From positions 3,305,722 through 3,369,721 of the forward strand of contig NZ_AP026763.1 of assembly GCF_026000435.1 (NCBI RefSeq): a DNA stretch of 64,000 bases, in the 5' to 3' direction. Under the pieces are notes generated by a model. That model was not told the origin of the DNA. It was given only the letters and a program-made list of their open reading frames with translations, and did no database searches. Shown here piece by piece: positions 1-12,273 of the stretch (the stretch's first letter is position 1; every line of letters begins with the position of its first letter). The position numbers and the translations under genes were made by a program. This stretch comes from Vibrio sp. STUT-A11 (GTDB lineage Bacteria > Pseudomonadota > Gammaproteobacteria > Enterobacterales > Vibrionaceae).

Positions 1-600
1 TCCGTGACCGCCAGCTACAGCCACTTGCCTCAACTGCTCAACTCGTTTCGCTTAAAGCACCCTTACATTGAATTCAAGCTCTTGACGGGCGACCCAGCAC
101 AGGCCATCGATAAAATAATGAATGATGAGGCCGATATCGCCATTTCAGCCATGCCAGAGCATCTTTCATCTAAAGTAGAGTTTACGACTATCAGTGAAAT
201 TCCACTCTCCGTGATAGCGCCCATTGGTATCAGCTCATGGGTTGAAGAGCTACATAAAGAACAACCAGATTGGAATAAGGTTCCTTTTATTGTACCTGAG
301 TCAGGAACAGCGCGAGACAGAGCCAATGCCTGGTTTAAAAAAATGAAAATTAAACCGAATATCTACGCGCAAATTTCTGGTCATGAAGCCATTGTCAGCA
401 TGGTGGCTTTAGGTTGCGGTGTCGGAATCGCGCCTGATGTGGTGATTAATAACAGTCCTGTACGAGATAGCATTCAGCGTCTCTCGTTTGCCCCAATTAA
501 ACCATTCCAACTCGGTGTTTGTTGTAAACGATCGCAACTGGAAAACTCATTAGTCAGAGCGTTATGGGAGTTAGCCGAAGGAAGCTTTATTGCCCAGTAG
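1..600 (+). CDS. ilvY: HTH-type transcriptional activator IlvY (C-terminal part, cut by window start)
   Basis: LysR-family activator of ilvC (ketol-acid reductoisomerase), which senses acetohydroxy-acid substrates. The frame is open through base 1, so the N-terminal winged-helix DNA-binding domain lies outside; the 199 or so visible residues are the periplasmic-binding-protein-like effector domain. Segments typical of IlvY are 'NDEADIAISAMPEHL' and the glycine-rich 'ALGCGVGIAPDVV' near the C-terminus. Family proteins are about 290-300 residues, so roughly two thirds is present. ilvC is expected divergently just upstream but cannot be seen. The name rests on overall similarity recalled for IlvY; membership of LysR is near certain. 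Confidence 0.82.
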   Translation, partial: SVTASYSHLPQLLNSFRLKHPYIEFKLLTGDPAQAIDKIMNDEADIAISAMPEHLSSKVEFTTISEIPLSVIAPIGISSWVEELHKEQPDWNKVPFIVPESGTARDRANAWFKKMKIKPNIYAQISGHEAIVSMVALGCGVGIAPDVVINNSPVRDSIQRLSFAPIKPFQLGVCCKRSQLENSLVRALWELAEGSFIAQ

Positions 601-635
601 AGTAAGCTTCAATAATCATTTGAGCATTGCCGCAA

Positions 636-664
636 TTGGTATCAACACATTAACGATCTTTAAT
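636..664 (+). promoter_or_regulatory. Putative sigma-70 promoter for the 671-799 transcript
   Basis: TTGGTA at 636-641, a 17-nt spacer, then TTTAAT at 659-664. It would start transcription near 671, just ahead of three consecutive hairpins. Found by eye; promoters of this quality also occur by chance. Confidence 0.35.
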
Positions 665-670
665 TTTTCA

Positions 671-799
671 AAAAGGTCCCCTCAAGAGAAGTTTTCGTAG
701 ACTCTTGGTGACAATTAATAGAGACAAACCAGCAACATTTTAACGATTTATCCCCCTAAATCGTGTTGGCTCGCATTAGTCACGCGAGCCTTCTTTTTC
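671..799 (+). ncRNA. Candidate small RNA or structured leader with intrinsic terminator
   Basis: No ORF fits here, but three stem-loops follow one another. The first pairs CAAGAG (683-688) with CTCTTG (702-707), with GTC/GAC closing at 676-678 and 710-712. The second pairs ACGATTTA (743-750) with TAAATCGT (757-764) around a C-rich loop, TCCCCC. The third is a terminator hairpin (768-790) with a T-rich tail. A promoter-like sequence precedes it at 636-664. It could be a free sRNA (a C-rich loop can pair with ribosome-binding sites) or an attenuated leader of the two-component genes starting at 857. I do not recognise it as a known RNA family. Confidence 0.35.
768..799 (+). terminator. Intrinsic terminator upstream of the response-regulator gene
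   Basis: Perfect 7-bp stem GGCTCGC (768-774) / GCGAGCC (784-790) with loop ATTAGTCAC and tail TTCTTTTTC. It ends either read-through from ilvY or a separate short transcript. Confidence 0.75.
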
Positions 800-856
800 A
801 TATTTCCCTCTCTCTGCTACATCAGTAAAGTACCAGCCAAAACAGAGGAATCCCCC

Positions 857-1531
857 GTGAAAATACTCATCATAGAAGATGACGAAACGACCAGAGAGTT
901 CGTCAGTAAAGGTCTGACCGAGCACGGTTATATCGTTGACCAAGCCGAAGACGGCAAGAAAGGGCTAATGATGGCTCTTAGCTCGGAATACCAGCTCATC
1001 ATCCTGGATAGGATGCTGCCATACCTTGACGGAATGAAGGTTCTTGCAGCAATTAAAGCCGCAGAAGAACAGCTTCCGGTTCTGATTTTAAGCGCGATGG
1101 ATAGCGTAAACGATAGAGTGGACGGTTTGCAGGCTGGCAGCGATGACTACTTAATTAAACCATTCGCTCTTGCTGAGTTAATTGCACGAGTCGATATCAT
1201 CATCAATCGCACTCAGCGGCCAATATCAAATCAACACATTCTTAATTACCACTGTTTGCAAGTGGACCTAAAAGCACACAAAGTCACCTGCAATCAGCAG
1301 GAGATAATTCTCCAACCCAAAGAGTTTCAGCTTATTCAATATGTTATTGAGCATAATGAGCAAGTGGTATCACGCATGCGCCTGTTCGAAAATATCTGGA
1401 GTTATCATTTTGATCCCAAAACCAACGTCATCGATGTCCACGTTGCTAACCTGCGCCGTAAACTGGAAGAGGCTGGATGTACAGAGATCCTGCACACAGT
1501 AAGAGGAGTCGGCTATGTCCTTCGTCGATGA
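857..1531 (+). CDS. OmpR/PhoB-family response regulator
   Basis: Two-component response regulator of 224 residues. The N-terminal receiver domain (about 1-115) has the acidic pocket D9/D10, the phospho-acceptor D51 in 'LIILDRMLP', S79 and the conserved K101 of 'LIKPF'. The C-terminal winged-helix domain (about 125-224) ends in 'VRGVGYVLRR', typical of the OmpR class. The start is GTG, chosen because GAGG lies 8 nt upstream. The 3' end overlaps the histidine kinase gene by 17 bp, so the two are translationally coupled. It probably binds direct repeats at its target promoters; the target cannot be told from sequence. Confidence 0.93.
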   Translation: MKILIIEDDETTREFVSKGLTEHGYIVDQAEDGKKGLMMALSSEYQLIILDRMLPYLDGMKVLAAIKAAEEQLPVLILSAMDSVNDRVDGLQAGSDDYLIKPFALAELIARVDIIINRTQRPISNQHILNYHCLQVDLKAHKVTCNQQEIILQPKEFQLIQYVIEHNEQVVSRMRLFENIWSYHFDPKTNVIDVHVANLRRKLEEAGCTEILHTVRGVGYVLRR

Positions 1532-2801
1532 CTATGCTTTAACCCGTTCTTCGGTATTTAAAACATTGGTGAGCCTTTTCTTAATTGTCACTATCACCAA
1601 CATCGTCGTCATACATCAACTGTATCGGGATTCTAACAACTTTCACCATAAGCAATTAGCACGACAACTCAATGAAGAAATTCTGGAATTCAACTTTGCA
1701 GCCAACCAGAGCCAGGAGGATGTCGAGCAACTTTTAAGAACCAAACGAGCAACGGAGACACCTTTCTATTACCAGCTCATCGAAACCATCGAATCAGACA
1801 GCTTTAAACCGTACTATCCTGTCGATCTGCAAGACAACAGGCATAATATTTTAGTAGGTAACAACCTCCAATTAGAGATAGGAGTAGATAAAAGTGCGGT
1901 AGAAGAGTATCGAAAATCACTGACCCCGATGGTCTTCTCTGGCATCATTTTCCCTACCGTAATCATGATCATCTCGGCACTCTTTTTTACTGCGCTGATT
2001 CTCAAACGATTAGAAAAAGTGAATCACGCCATGAACCGCGTTTTATGCGGAGAGCCGAATGTGAAAATTGCCGTATCTCGCCAGGACGATGAGTTTGATA
2101 TTTTAGCCATTCACCTTAATTTCATGATTGAGCAAATGGCCAAAAACGAGTCTAGCCTAAAATCGCTGACCACTGGGCTTGCTCATGATATGAGAACACC
2201 AATGGCGAGGTTGAAACTTCGCTTAGAAGACATTCTAGCTCAAAGCGATTTATCGCCATCCCAAGTAAGCAGCTTTTCAGCTTGTTATGATGAATTAGAG
2301 CTGATTTTGTCACTGTTCAATAGCATGCTTGAGATTGCAAAGCTCAACTGCGGCCAAGTGAATATCGACAGTGATAACGTCGATTTAGGTAAAATAGCCC
2401 AGGATGCCCTGGAGTTTATTTCTCCCGTCGCCGACGAAAAAAATCAGAGATTAACATTCAGACAAGATGCTTCCTGTATTGTCACAGGCGATCGATCTCT
2501 GCTTTTTCGAGCGGTGTTTAATCTGTTAGAAAATGCGGTTAAGTACACTCCTAACGGAGGACAGATCGAAGTTATTGCGGACTGCTTTGGTGTTGTTATC
2601 GCCGACTCTGGCATCGGCATTTCTGATTACGACAAAATGTATGTTTGCCGCCCAATGTATCGTGCGGACCAAAGTCGCACAGAATCAGGTAATGGTTTAG
2701 GGCTATCTTTGGTCGATGCCGTGGTCAATCTGCATAGCGCACACTTGTTTTTGCGTGACAACAACCCAGGGCTGCGTGCTCGACTCTATTTTGAAAGTTA
2801 A
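1515..2801 (+). CDS. Sensor histidine kinase, partner of the upstream response regulator
   Basis: Inner-membrane sensor kinase of 428 residues. Transmembrane segments lie at about 15-34 and 138-162 and flank a periplasmic sensor region of about 100 residues; a HAMP-like linker follows. The dimerisation/phosphoacceptor motif is 'GLAHDMRTPMARL' with H224. The ATPase domain has an N-box 'LLENAVKYTPNGG', a G1 box 'DSGIGI' and a G2 box 'GNGLGLSLV'. It overlaps its regulator by 17 bp. The periplasmic domain is not one I recognise, so the stimulus is unknown. The phosphoacceptor motif reads HDMRTP rather than the commoner HELRTP. Confidence 0.92.
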   Translation: MSFVDDYALTRSSVFKTLVSLFLIVTITNIVVIHQLYRDSNNFHHKQLARQLNEEILEFNFAANQSQEDVEQLLRTKRATETPFYYQLIETIESDSFKPYYPVDLQDNRHNILVGNNLQLEIGVDKSAVEEYRKSLTPMVFSGIIFPTVIMIISALFFTALILKRLEKVNHAMNRVLCGEPNVKIAVSRQDDEFDILAIHLNFMIEQMAKNESSLKSLTTGLAHDMRTPMARLKLRLEDILAQSDLSPSQVSSFSACYDELELILSLFNSMLEIAKLNCGQVNIDSDNVDLGKIAQDALEFISPVADEKNQRLTFRQDASCIVTGDRSLLFRAVFNLLENAVKYTPNGGQIEVIADCFGVVIADSGIGISDYDKMYVCRPMYRADQSRTESGNGLGLSLVDAVVNLHSAHLFLRDNNPGLRARLYFES

Positions 2802-2810
2802 ATAAATACA

Positions 2811-2841
2811 AAAAGGCTAAGTAAATACTCAGCCTTTAGCT
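2811..2841. terminator. Bidirectional terminator between convergent genes
   Basis: AAAGGCT (2812-2818) and AGCCTTT (2831-2837) form a stem with A and T tracts on both sides. It serves the kinase gene on the plus strand and the PTS gene on the minus strand. Confidence 0.7.
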
Positions 2842-2856
2842 TAATTAGAAAGACTT

Positions 2857-4344
2857 TTATACGGAGAAACCAGGAACGACAACATCCGAGAGATCTTGCG
2901 TCTCAGGAATTTGCTGCATCGCATGAGCGATTTGTTCCGCTTCGGTACCAACAATGACCTGTAGGTTATTCGCGCCAATTTTCACGACCCCCATCGCGCC
3001 AATGGCTTTGAGAGTACGTTCGTCAATAACAGACGTATCGTTCAGAGTTAAACGTAAACGCGTAATGCATGAGTCGATAGAAGCAAGGTTACTATGACCA
3101 CCCAGCGCCTTCAGATACTGAGCGGCTTTGGTATTAGTAGAAGTCTCACTCTTCACCATCGCCTCAGCTTCTTCACGGCCTGGCGTTTTCAAATCAAACT
3201 TAACAATAGCGAATCGGAATACCGCATAGTAAATAAATGCAAAACAAATACCCTGTACGATAAGCATATAAGGCTTGATCGCTAGAGGTAAGTTATAAGA
3301 CAAGATGAAGTCAATTAACCCGCCGCTAAATGTGAAACCCGCGAACCACTGCATGCTTGCTGCAATGTATAGAGAAAGTGCAGCCAATAGAGCGTGAACA
3401 ACATACAGCGCAGGAGCAACAAACATGAACGCAAATTCAATAGGCTCTGTTACACCAGTCAAAATTGCGGTCAGTGCTGATGCACCAAGAATGCCGCCGA
3501 CTCTTTTCTTGTTTTCTGGTTTTGCACAGTGATACATCGCCAAACATGCAGCAGGCAGACCGTAACCCATGAATGGGAAGAAACCACCTTGGTACATACC
3601 CGTCACACCTAGCTCACCAGTACCAGACCAGAATTTAGAAATATCGTTGATACCAACAAGGTCAAAGATGAACACTTGGTTTAATGCGTGATGTAGGCCG
3701 ATTGGAATTAACAGTCGGTTGAAGAAACCGTAGATACCAGCGCCCGCCGCACCCATTTCAGAAATTGAGATACCAAAGTTTACCAGTGAACCATAAACAG
3801 CAGGCCACACATAAACCATCACAATACTGATAAAGATTGAGGCAAGTGAAGTGACGATAGGAACAAAACGTTTACCGCCAAAGAAACCTAATGCCGCCGG
3901 CAATTTGATAGTGTGGAAACGGTTGTAAAGAGTGGCAGCCACTATCCCCATCATGATCCCTGTAAATGCGCTCACAGCAGCTCCTGATGCAATAACTTCC
4001 GAAGAACTCATCTCCGCAACAGGAATTCCAGTGATCTGCGAAATCACTGCCGTGTTCCCGACAATCATTTCAACAATTAACAGACCGAGTAATCCTGATA
4101 AAGCCGCAGCACCGTTATTATCTTTGGCCAATCCATAAGCCACACCAACGGCGAATAACCATGCTTGGTTATCCATAATGCCCTTACCGCCATACACAAG
4201 TATTGTCGCTATTGGGCTATTTGCGCCCCAACCCGACGGGTCTATAGCATAACCAAGACCAAGCATTAAACCACCTGCAGGCAGTACGGCTATTGGCACC
4301 ATGAGTGCTTTACCGATTTTCTGTAGATATCCTAAAATGTTCAC
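2857..4344 (-). CDS. nagE: PTS N-acetylglucosamine-type transporter, EIIBC (NagE-like)
   Basis: Takes up and phosphorylates an amino-sugar, most likely N-acetylglucosamine. The 495 residues are an N-terminal multi-spanning EIIC domain (about 1-370) and a C-terminal EIIB domain with the phospho-cysteine C426 in 'SIDSCITRLRL'. NagE-like signatures are the start 'MNILGYLQKIGKAL', 'LGFFGGKRFVPI', 'NRLLIPIGLHHALNQ' and 'SYNLPLA'; glucose-type PtsG differs at these places. Unlike E. coli NagE there is no fused EIIA, so the phosphate must come from a separate EIIA such as Crr. The start is GTG with AGAGG 8 nt upstream, and that ribosome site lies in an inverted repeat. Maltose/glucose specificity is less likely but not excluded. 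Confidence 0.82.
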   Translation of the reverse strand: MNILGYLQKIGKALMVPIAVLPAGGLMLGLGYAIDPSGWGANSPIATILVYGGKGIMDNQAWLFAVGVAYGLAKDNNGAAALSGLLGLLIVEMIVGNTAVISQITGIPVAEMSSSEVIASGAAVSAFTGIMMGIVAATLYNRFHTIKLPAALGFFGGKRFVPIVTSLASIFISIVMVYVWPAVYGSLVNFGISISEMGAAGAGIYGFFNRLLIPIGLHHALNQVFIFDLVGINDISKFWSGTGELGVTGMYQGGFFPFMGYGLPAACLAMYHCAKPENKKRVGGILGASALTAILTGVTEPIEFAFMFVAPALYVVHALLAALSLYIAASMQWFAGFTFSGGLIDFILSYNLPLAIKPYMLIVQGICFAFIYYAVFRFAIVKFDLKTPGREEAEAMVKSETSTNTKAAQYLKALGGHSNLASIDSCITRLRLTLNDTSVIDERTLKAIGAMGVVKIGANNLQVIVGTEAEQIAHAMQQIPETQDLSDVVVPGFSV

Positions 4345-4347
4345 GTT

Positions 4348-4383
4348 GTATCCTCTTACTTTTTGATTCTAGATAGAGGATAC
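4348..4383 (-). promoter_or_regulatory. Inverted repeat sequestering the nagE ribosome-binding site
   Basis: Perfect 9-bp arms GTATCCTCT (4348-4356) and AGAGGATAC (4375-4383) are separated by 18 nt. On the mRNA the proximal arm contains the AGAGG ribosome-binding site of the GTG-started PTS gene, so folding would block initiation. It could instead be a DNA operator. Confidence 0.45.
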
Positions 4384-4413
4384 GTGATTGATAATTAAGG
4401 GTCGGTTGTGCGT

Positions 4414-4433
4414 AGATTAAGTTTTGTTAATCT
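4414..4433. promoter_or_regulatory. Palindromic putative operator upstream of nagE
   Basis: AGATTAA (4414-4420), six bases, then TTAATCT (4427-4433): a perfect two-fold symmetric 20-bp site about 70 bp before the nagE start. Its size and place suit a dimeric repressor or activator (NagC-like control would make biological sense), but the regulator is not identifiable. Confidence 0.35.
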
Positions 4434-4464
4434 TATGAAGCGTATTTTGGAAAGCGTAAATAAC

Positions 4465-4496
4465 AAAAAAGCCCGCTATTTCTAGCGGGCTTTTTT
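4465..4496 (-). terminator. rRNA operon terminator
   Basis: Symmetric hairpin GCCCGCTA / TAGCGGGC with loop TTTC, flanked by six A and six T. It lies 10 bp past the 3' end of 5S rRNA and ends the rRNA transcript; it could also act in the other direction. Confidence 0.85.
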
Positions 4497-4506
4497 GCAA
4501 ATTTGA

Positions 4507-4626
4507 AGCCTGGCGATGTCCTACTCTCACATGGGGAAACCCCACACTACCATCGGCGCTAATTCGTTTCACTTCTGAGTTCGGAATGGAAATCAGGTGG
4601 GTCCAAATCGCTATGGTCGCCAAGCA
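4507..4626 (-). rRNA. rrf: 5S ribosomal RNA
   Basis: About 120 nt. Read on the minus strand it begins TGCTTGGCGACCATAGCG and ends GACATCGCCAGGC; the complementary ends form helix I. The internal CCGAACTCAGAAGTGAAAC block is characteristic of gammaproteobacterial 5S. Exact ends are uncertain by a few bases. Confidence 0.95.
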
Positions 4627-4735
4627 AATTCTTACTCTCTATTTCTAGAGAAAACTTGGAAAGCTGTTGTTAATTCTCGTTTTTACACATTCAATGTTCT
4701 TGCTTTGAGTCCATCAAAACCCCTTGGGTGTTGTA

Positions 4736-7625
<2,890 letters not shown>

Positions 7626-7891
7626 TACAACCCGAAGGAGTTTCGAATTGCATTTTGTCTTCACTTTAAAAAGTGAAATCAAACGGTCAAACAACCAAAG
7701 TTGCTATCTCATTATTTGAATGAGCGAGATAGCTTTCGATTTTGCCGGACTCAAATATGAATAATCCGAAGATTATTCCCAAGAACACTTGAATGTGTTT
7801 TTAGTTGTATTCCATTAGGAATACTTTGAGAACTTTACAATCAAACTCCTATCTATTTAAAGACAAGGTTTGATTTGTCAGCTTTCCAAAT

Positions 7892-7902
7892 TGTTAAAGA
7901 GC
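7892..7902 (-). promoter_or_regulatory. boxA antitermination site in the 16S-23S spacer
   Basis: Minus-strand GCTCTTTAACA, the NusB/NusE-binding boxA, repeated from the leader as expected. The surrounding spacer (7626-8015, about 390 nt) holds no gene; it carries this site and RNA-processing stems flanking 23S. Confidence 0.75.
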
Positions 7903-8015
7903 TATGTTTCTTCACAAGGAAGTACATTTTCTAAAGACTTTCAGAGTCAAAAATGCCAACCAGTATCAATTGCTTGCTCTGGTTTGGACGTTTTATTCCA
8001 AAAATGCTTAGAGAA

Positions 8016-8091
8016 TGGTGGGCGATACCGGGCTCGAACCAGTGACCCCCTGCTTGTAAGGCAGGTGCTCTCCCAACTGAGCTAATCGCCC
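8016..8091 (-). tRNA. tRNA-Val (anticodon TAC)
   Basis: 76 nt including an encoded CCA. The acceptor stem GGGCGAT pairs with ATCGCCC; anticodon loop CTTACAA with stem CCTGC/GCAGG; T-loop GGTTCGAGC. Third of three spacer tRNAs in the rRNA operon. Confidence 0.96.
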
Positions 8092-8156
8092 ACATTATTT
8101 TCTCTTGCTTTCACTTTTAGAAAAAGTGAAACAAAAGCCATCCTTCGTGGAAAGAA

Positions 8157-8232
8157 TGGTGGGTCGTGCAGGATTCGAACCTGCGACCAATTGATTAAAA
8201 GTCAACTGCTCTACCAACTGAGCTAACGACCC
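8157..8232 (-). tRNA. tRNA-Lys (anticodon TTT)
   Basis: 76 nt with encoded CCA. The acceptor stem GGGTCGT pairs with ACGACCC; anticodon loop CTTTTAA; T-arm GCAGGTTCGAATCCTGC. Lies between tRNA-Glu and tRNA-Val in the 16S-23S spacer. Confidence 0.96.
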
Positions 8233-8234
8233 AA

Positions 8235-8310
8235 TGGTATCCCGTAGGGGAGTCGAACCCCTGTTACCGCCGTGAAAGGGCGGTGTCCTAGGCCTCTAGA
8301 CGAACGGGAC
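8235..8310 (-). tRNA. tRNA-Glu (anticodon TTC)
   Basis: 76 nt with encoded CCA. The acceptor stem GTCCCGT pairs with ACGGGAT (one G-T pair); anticodon loop CTTTCAC; T-arm AGGGGTTCGACTCCCCT. First tRNA after 16S. The 2-nt gap to tRNA-Lys shows tight packing. Confidence 0.96.
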
Positions 8311-8399
8311 ACTAAGTGAACATCTTGGGGGATGTTCTATCTCTTAAACTTCATAAACCGTATCAATCTGTGTGGACACTCATCACGATAATCATCGTA

Positions 8400-9952
<1,553 letters not shown>

Positions 9953-10172
9953 AAGATTTTGTTCGGCTCAATGAATACTGACTTCAAAACTACAAAAGTA
10001 ACTTTAAAGCTATTATCGTTATTCCTTTATAAAAAAGGAGAACGATAATGAATTGACTGTGCCAAGTCCGAAGACTTGATTGGTCACTCAGTTCATTGAA
10101 ACCTAATTTGAAACCGAAGTTTCTAATTGGATTATCATCAACGAGTGCCCACACAGATTGATAGGTCTATAT

Positions 10173-10183
10173 TGTTAAAGAGC
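10173..10183 (-). promoter_or_regulatory. boxA antitermination site in the rRNA leader
   Basis: Minus-strand GCTCTTTAACA between P2 and 16S, identical to the spacer copy. The 9953-10230 leader contains no gene. Confidence 0.75.
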
Positions 10184-10230
10184 TTTCCTATTGAGCCTTG
10201 AGCTATGCGCCCCACTCAAATCGGACGGCC

Positions 10231-10258
10231 ATTTTAGCGAGTTAAAGTTTAGTGTCAA
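10231..10258 (-). promoter_or_regulatory. rRNA operon promoter P2
   Basis: Minus strand TTGACA (10253-10258), 16-bp spacer, TAAAAT (10231-10236), then a GC-rich discriminator GGCCGTCC. The 16-bp spacing and GC-rich start region are typical of stringently controlled rRNA promoters. Confidence 0.7.
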
Positions 10259-10357
10259 TCACTTTTTCAAACTTTTTTCAAGCGTTTCCGCTTGGCTAAT
10301 TTGGCTTGCTAACTCAACATCGTTTCTTTCGAAGCGTTGCCGTGTCAGCGAGGTGGC

Positions 10358-10385
10358 ATTATAGAGATTGCGATCACATTGGCAA
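10358..10385 (-). promoter_or_regulatory. rRNA operon promoter P1
   Basis: Minus strand TTGCCA (10380-10385), 16-bp spacer, perfect TATAAT (10358-10363), followed by GC-rich GCCACC. The upstream 10387-10440 stretch is rich in A/T tracts and resembles an UP element. About 125 bp upstream of P2, as in other rrn operons. Confidence 0.72.
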
Positions 10386-10505
10386 GCCCTTTTTGAGGTT
10401 TTTTTTGATTTATTTGTCGTTTGGGTGTTTTTTATTCTAAAAGGCGAGTTTTTACTACTCTTCTACCCCTATATACCCTTTAATCGCCCATAATAAGGAG
10501 AAAAG

Positions 10506-11054
10506 ATGAGTTCAATAAGAAGTTATAAAGGTATAAAGCCTCAGCTTGGTGAGCGAGTTTACGTCGATTCAACATCTGTTTTAGTCGGAGACATCGTTAT
10601 TGGGGATGATTCTAGCGTTTGGCCATTGGTTGCTGCGCGTGGCGATGTCAATCATATCCACATCGGCGAACGAACAAATATCCAAGATGGCAGTGTATTA
10701 CACGTGACACACAAGAATCAGGAAAACCCAAACGGCTATCCATTAATTATTGGCAATGATGTCACTGTCGGTCACAAAGTCATGCTGCATGGTTGTGAGA
10801 TTCACGATCGCGTATTGGTAGGTATGGGAGCAATCGTTCTTGATGGTGCTGTTATACAATCTGAAGTGATGATTGGCGCTGGCAGTTTAGTTCCGCCTGG
10901 GAAAATATTAGAAAGTGGCTACCTCTATGTTGGTAGCCCGGTAAAACAAGCACGCCCACTGTCAGAAAAAGAGCGCGCTTTTTTACAAAAGTCTTCAGAT
11001 AACTACGTCCAGAACAAGAACGACTACATGAATGAAGTCGAAATAATTGGTTAG
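10506..11054 (+). CDS. yrdA: Gamma-carbonic-anhydrase-family protein YrdA
   Basis: 182-residue left-handed beta-helix hexapeptide-repeat protein that forms trimers. Metal-ligand-type histidines are present: H66 in 'VLHVTH' and H90/H95 in 'VGHKVMLHGC'. E. coli YrdA binds zinc, but its physiological reaction is not settled. Starts at ATG with AAGGAG a few bases upstream. Transcribed away from the rrn operon, with its promoter region in the AT-rich segment upstream. Convergent with the DUF1488 gene. Confidence 0.9.
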   Translation: MSSIRSYKGIKPQLGERVYVDSTSVLVGDIVIGDDSSVWPLVAARGDVNHIHIGERTNIQDGSVLHVTHKNQENPNGYPLIIGNDVTVGHKVMLHGCEIHDRVLVGMGAIVLDGAVIQSEVMIGAGSLVPPGKILESGYLYVGSPVKQARPLSEKERAFLQKSSDNYVQNKNDYMNEVEIIG

Positions 11055-11070
11055 TCATCCGATAGCCTAA

Positions 11071-11334
11071 TTATTCAATAACAATGTGGCCTTCTTCATT
11101 GAAGGCTTCATCTTCTATCAGTTCTTCGGCCATTTCTTCCAGATCAAAGCGTAAGGCTAAAAATGCTTCTACAGCTTCTTGCTCGTCTTCAATATCCAAT
11201 CCACTCATTTTGGAGAGCTTTTGTTTCGTGACGTAGCATTCAATCAGTGCGCCCGATTGCTGCGCAGGAAAGTGGATTGATTGTGATGCTTCATCCCAAG
11301 ACTGGATGTCTGGGAATAAAATGGATTGATTCAT
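11071..11334 (-). CDS. DUF1488 family protein
   Basis: Small acidic cytosolic protein (87 residues) of unknown function, corresponding to the yrdB position beside aroE in enterobacteria. Its features are the N-terminal 'FPDIQSWDEASQSIHFPA' and a very acidic C-terminal half. No signal peptide or membrane segment. The gene begins 3 bp after the aroE stop codon, so the two are co-transcribed. Confidence 0.85.
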   Translation of the reverse strand: MNQSILFPDIQSWDEASQSIHFPAQQSGALIECYVTKQKLSKMSGLDIEDEQEAVEAFLALRFDLEEMAEELIEDEAFNEEGHIVIE

Positions 11335-11337
11335 CGA

Positions 11338-12171
11338 TTATTGACCTTCAAGATTTTTTCTAAGCTCACGTAAAATCTGTTTGGCTCCAGGACGTAAACC
11401 GCGCCAGAGCATAAAGCTTTCAGACGCTTGACCTACCAACATTCCCAAGCCGTCATAGGCATGAATAGCACCATGCTCTTTAGCCCATTGATTAAAGGTG
11501 GTGTCCCCCTTGCCATACATCATGTCATAGCTTGTGCTGTTAGGAGCAAATATTGCTGATGATATTTCAGGAAGTTCGCCACTTAGCGACGCAGACGTTG
11601 AGTTGATAATGACGTCGTATTCTTGCGTAATACTACTCATCTCTTTCGCTGACACAGGCCCATAATCGGAAAACAGCGCTGCCAATTCTTTAGCTTTAGA
11701 AAATGTACGGTTGGTCACCGTCAATGAAGCAGGCCTTTGCTCAAGTAACGGCAGAATTACTCCTCGAGAAGCACCACCAGCTCCAATGATTAGGATACGA
11801 GCGCCTTCTAGAACGACTTGATGCTGTAGTAAGTCTTGCACCAGACCTGCACCATCCGTGTTGTCACCGATGATTTCACCATCATCAAGCTTCTTAAGTG
11901 TATTCACAGCTCCGGCAAGTTGGGCACGCTCTGTCAAACGAGTAGCAAATTGATACGCCTGCTCTTTAAAAGGTAAAGTGACATTACATCCTTTTCCACC
12001 TTCAGCAAAAAATACGTTCACCGCTTCGATAAATCCATCGACAGGGGCGCATTCGGCTGTGTAAGTCAGTGATTGATTTGTCTGGCGAGCAAAAAGTGTG
12101 TGAATAAATGGCGACTTACTGTGCCCGATGGGATTACCAAACACGGCATAGCGATCAACTTGCTGAGTCAT
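11338..12171 (-). CDS. aroE: Shikimate dehydrogenase (NADP+)
   Basis: Reduces 3-dehydroshikimate to shikimate in the aromatic amino-acid pathway. Of 277 residues, the N-terminal substrate domain has 'GHSKSP' (residues 16-21), catalytic K69 in 'NVTLPFK' and 'NTDG' (104-107). The Rossmann domain carries the NADP loop 'GAGGASRG' and 'NRTFSKA'. C-terminal 'YDGLGMLVGQASESF' is the usual family signature. Length normal. Lies in a minus-strand run tsaC, hemF, aroE, DUF1488. Confidence 0.97.
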   Translation of the reverse strand: MTQQVDRYAVFGNPIGHSKSPFIHTLFARQTNQSLTYTAECAPVDGFIEAVNVFFAEGGKGCNVTLPFKEQAYQFATRLTERAQLAGAVNTLKKLDDGEIIGDNTDGAGLVQDLLQHQVVLEGARILIIGAGGASRGVILPLLEQRPASLTVTNRTFSKAKELAALFSDYGPVSAKEMSSITQEYDVIINSTSASLSGELPEISSAIFAPNSTSYDMMYGKGDTTFNQWAKEHGAIHAYDGLGMLVGQASESFMLWRGLRPGAKQILRELRKNLEGQ

Positions 12172-12273
12172 TTTCTTACCTTTATTCCTTACCTTAATAT
12201 AGAGAAAAACAGGGCCATCTGATTAAAGATGACCCTATCACTATCTTTCTATATAGAAAAGGAGATTCAGCGC

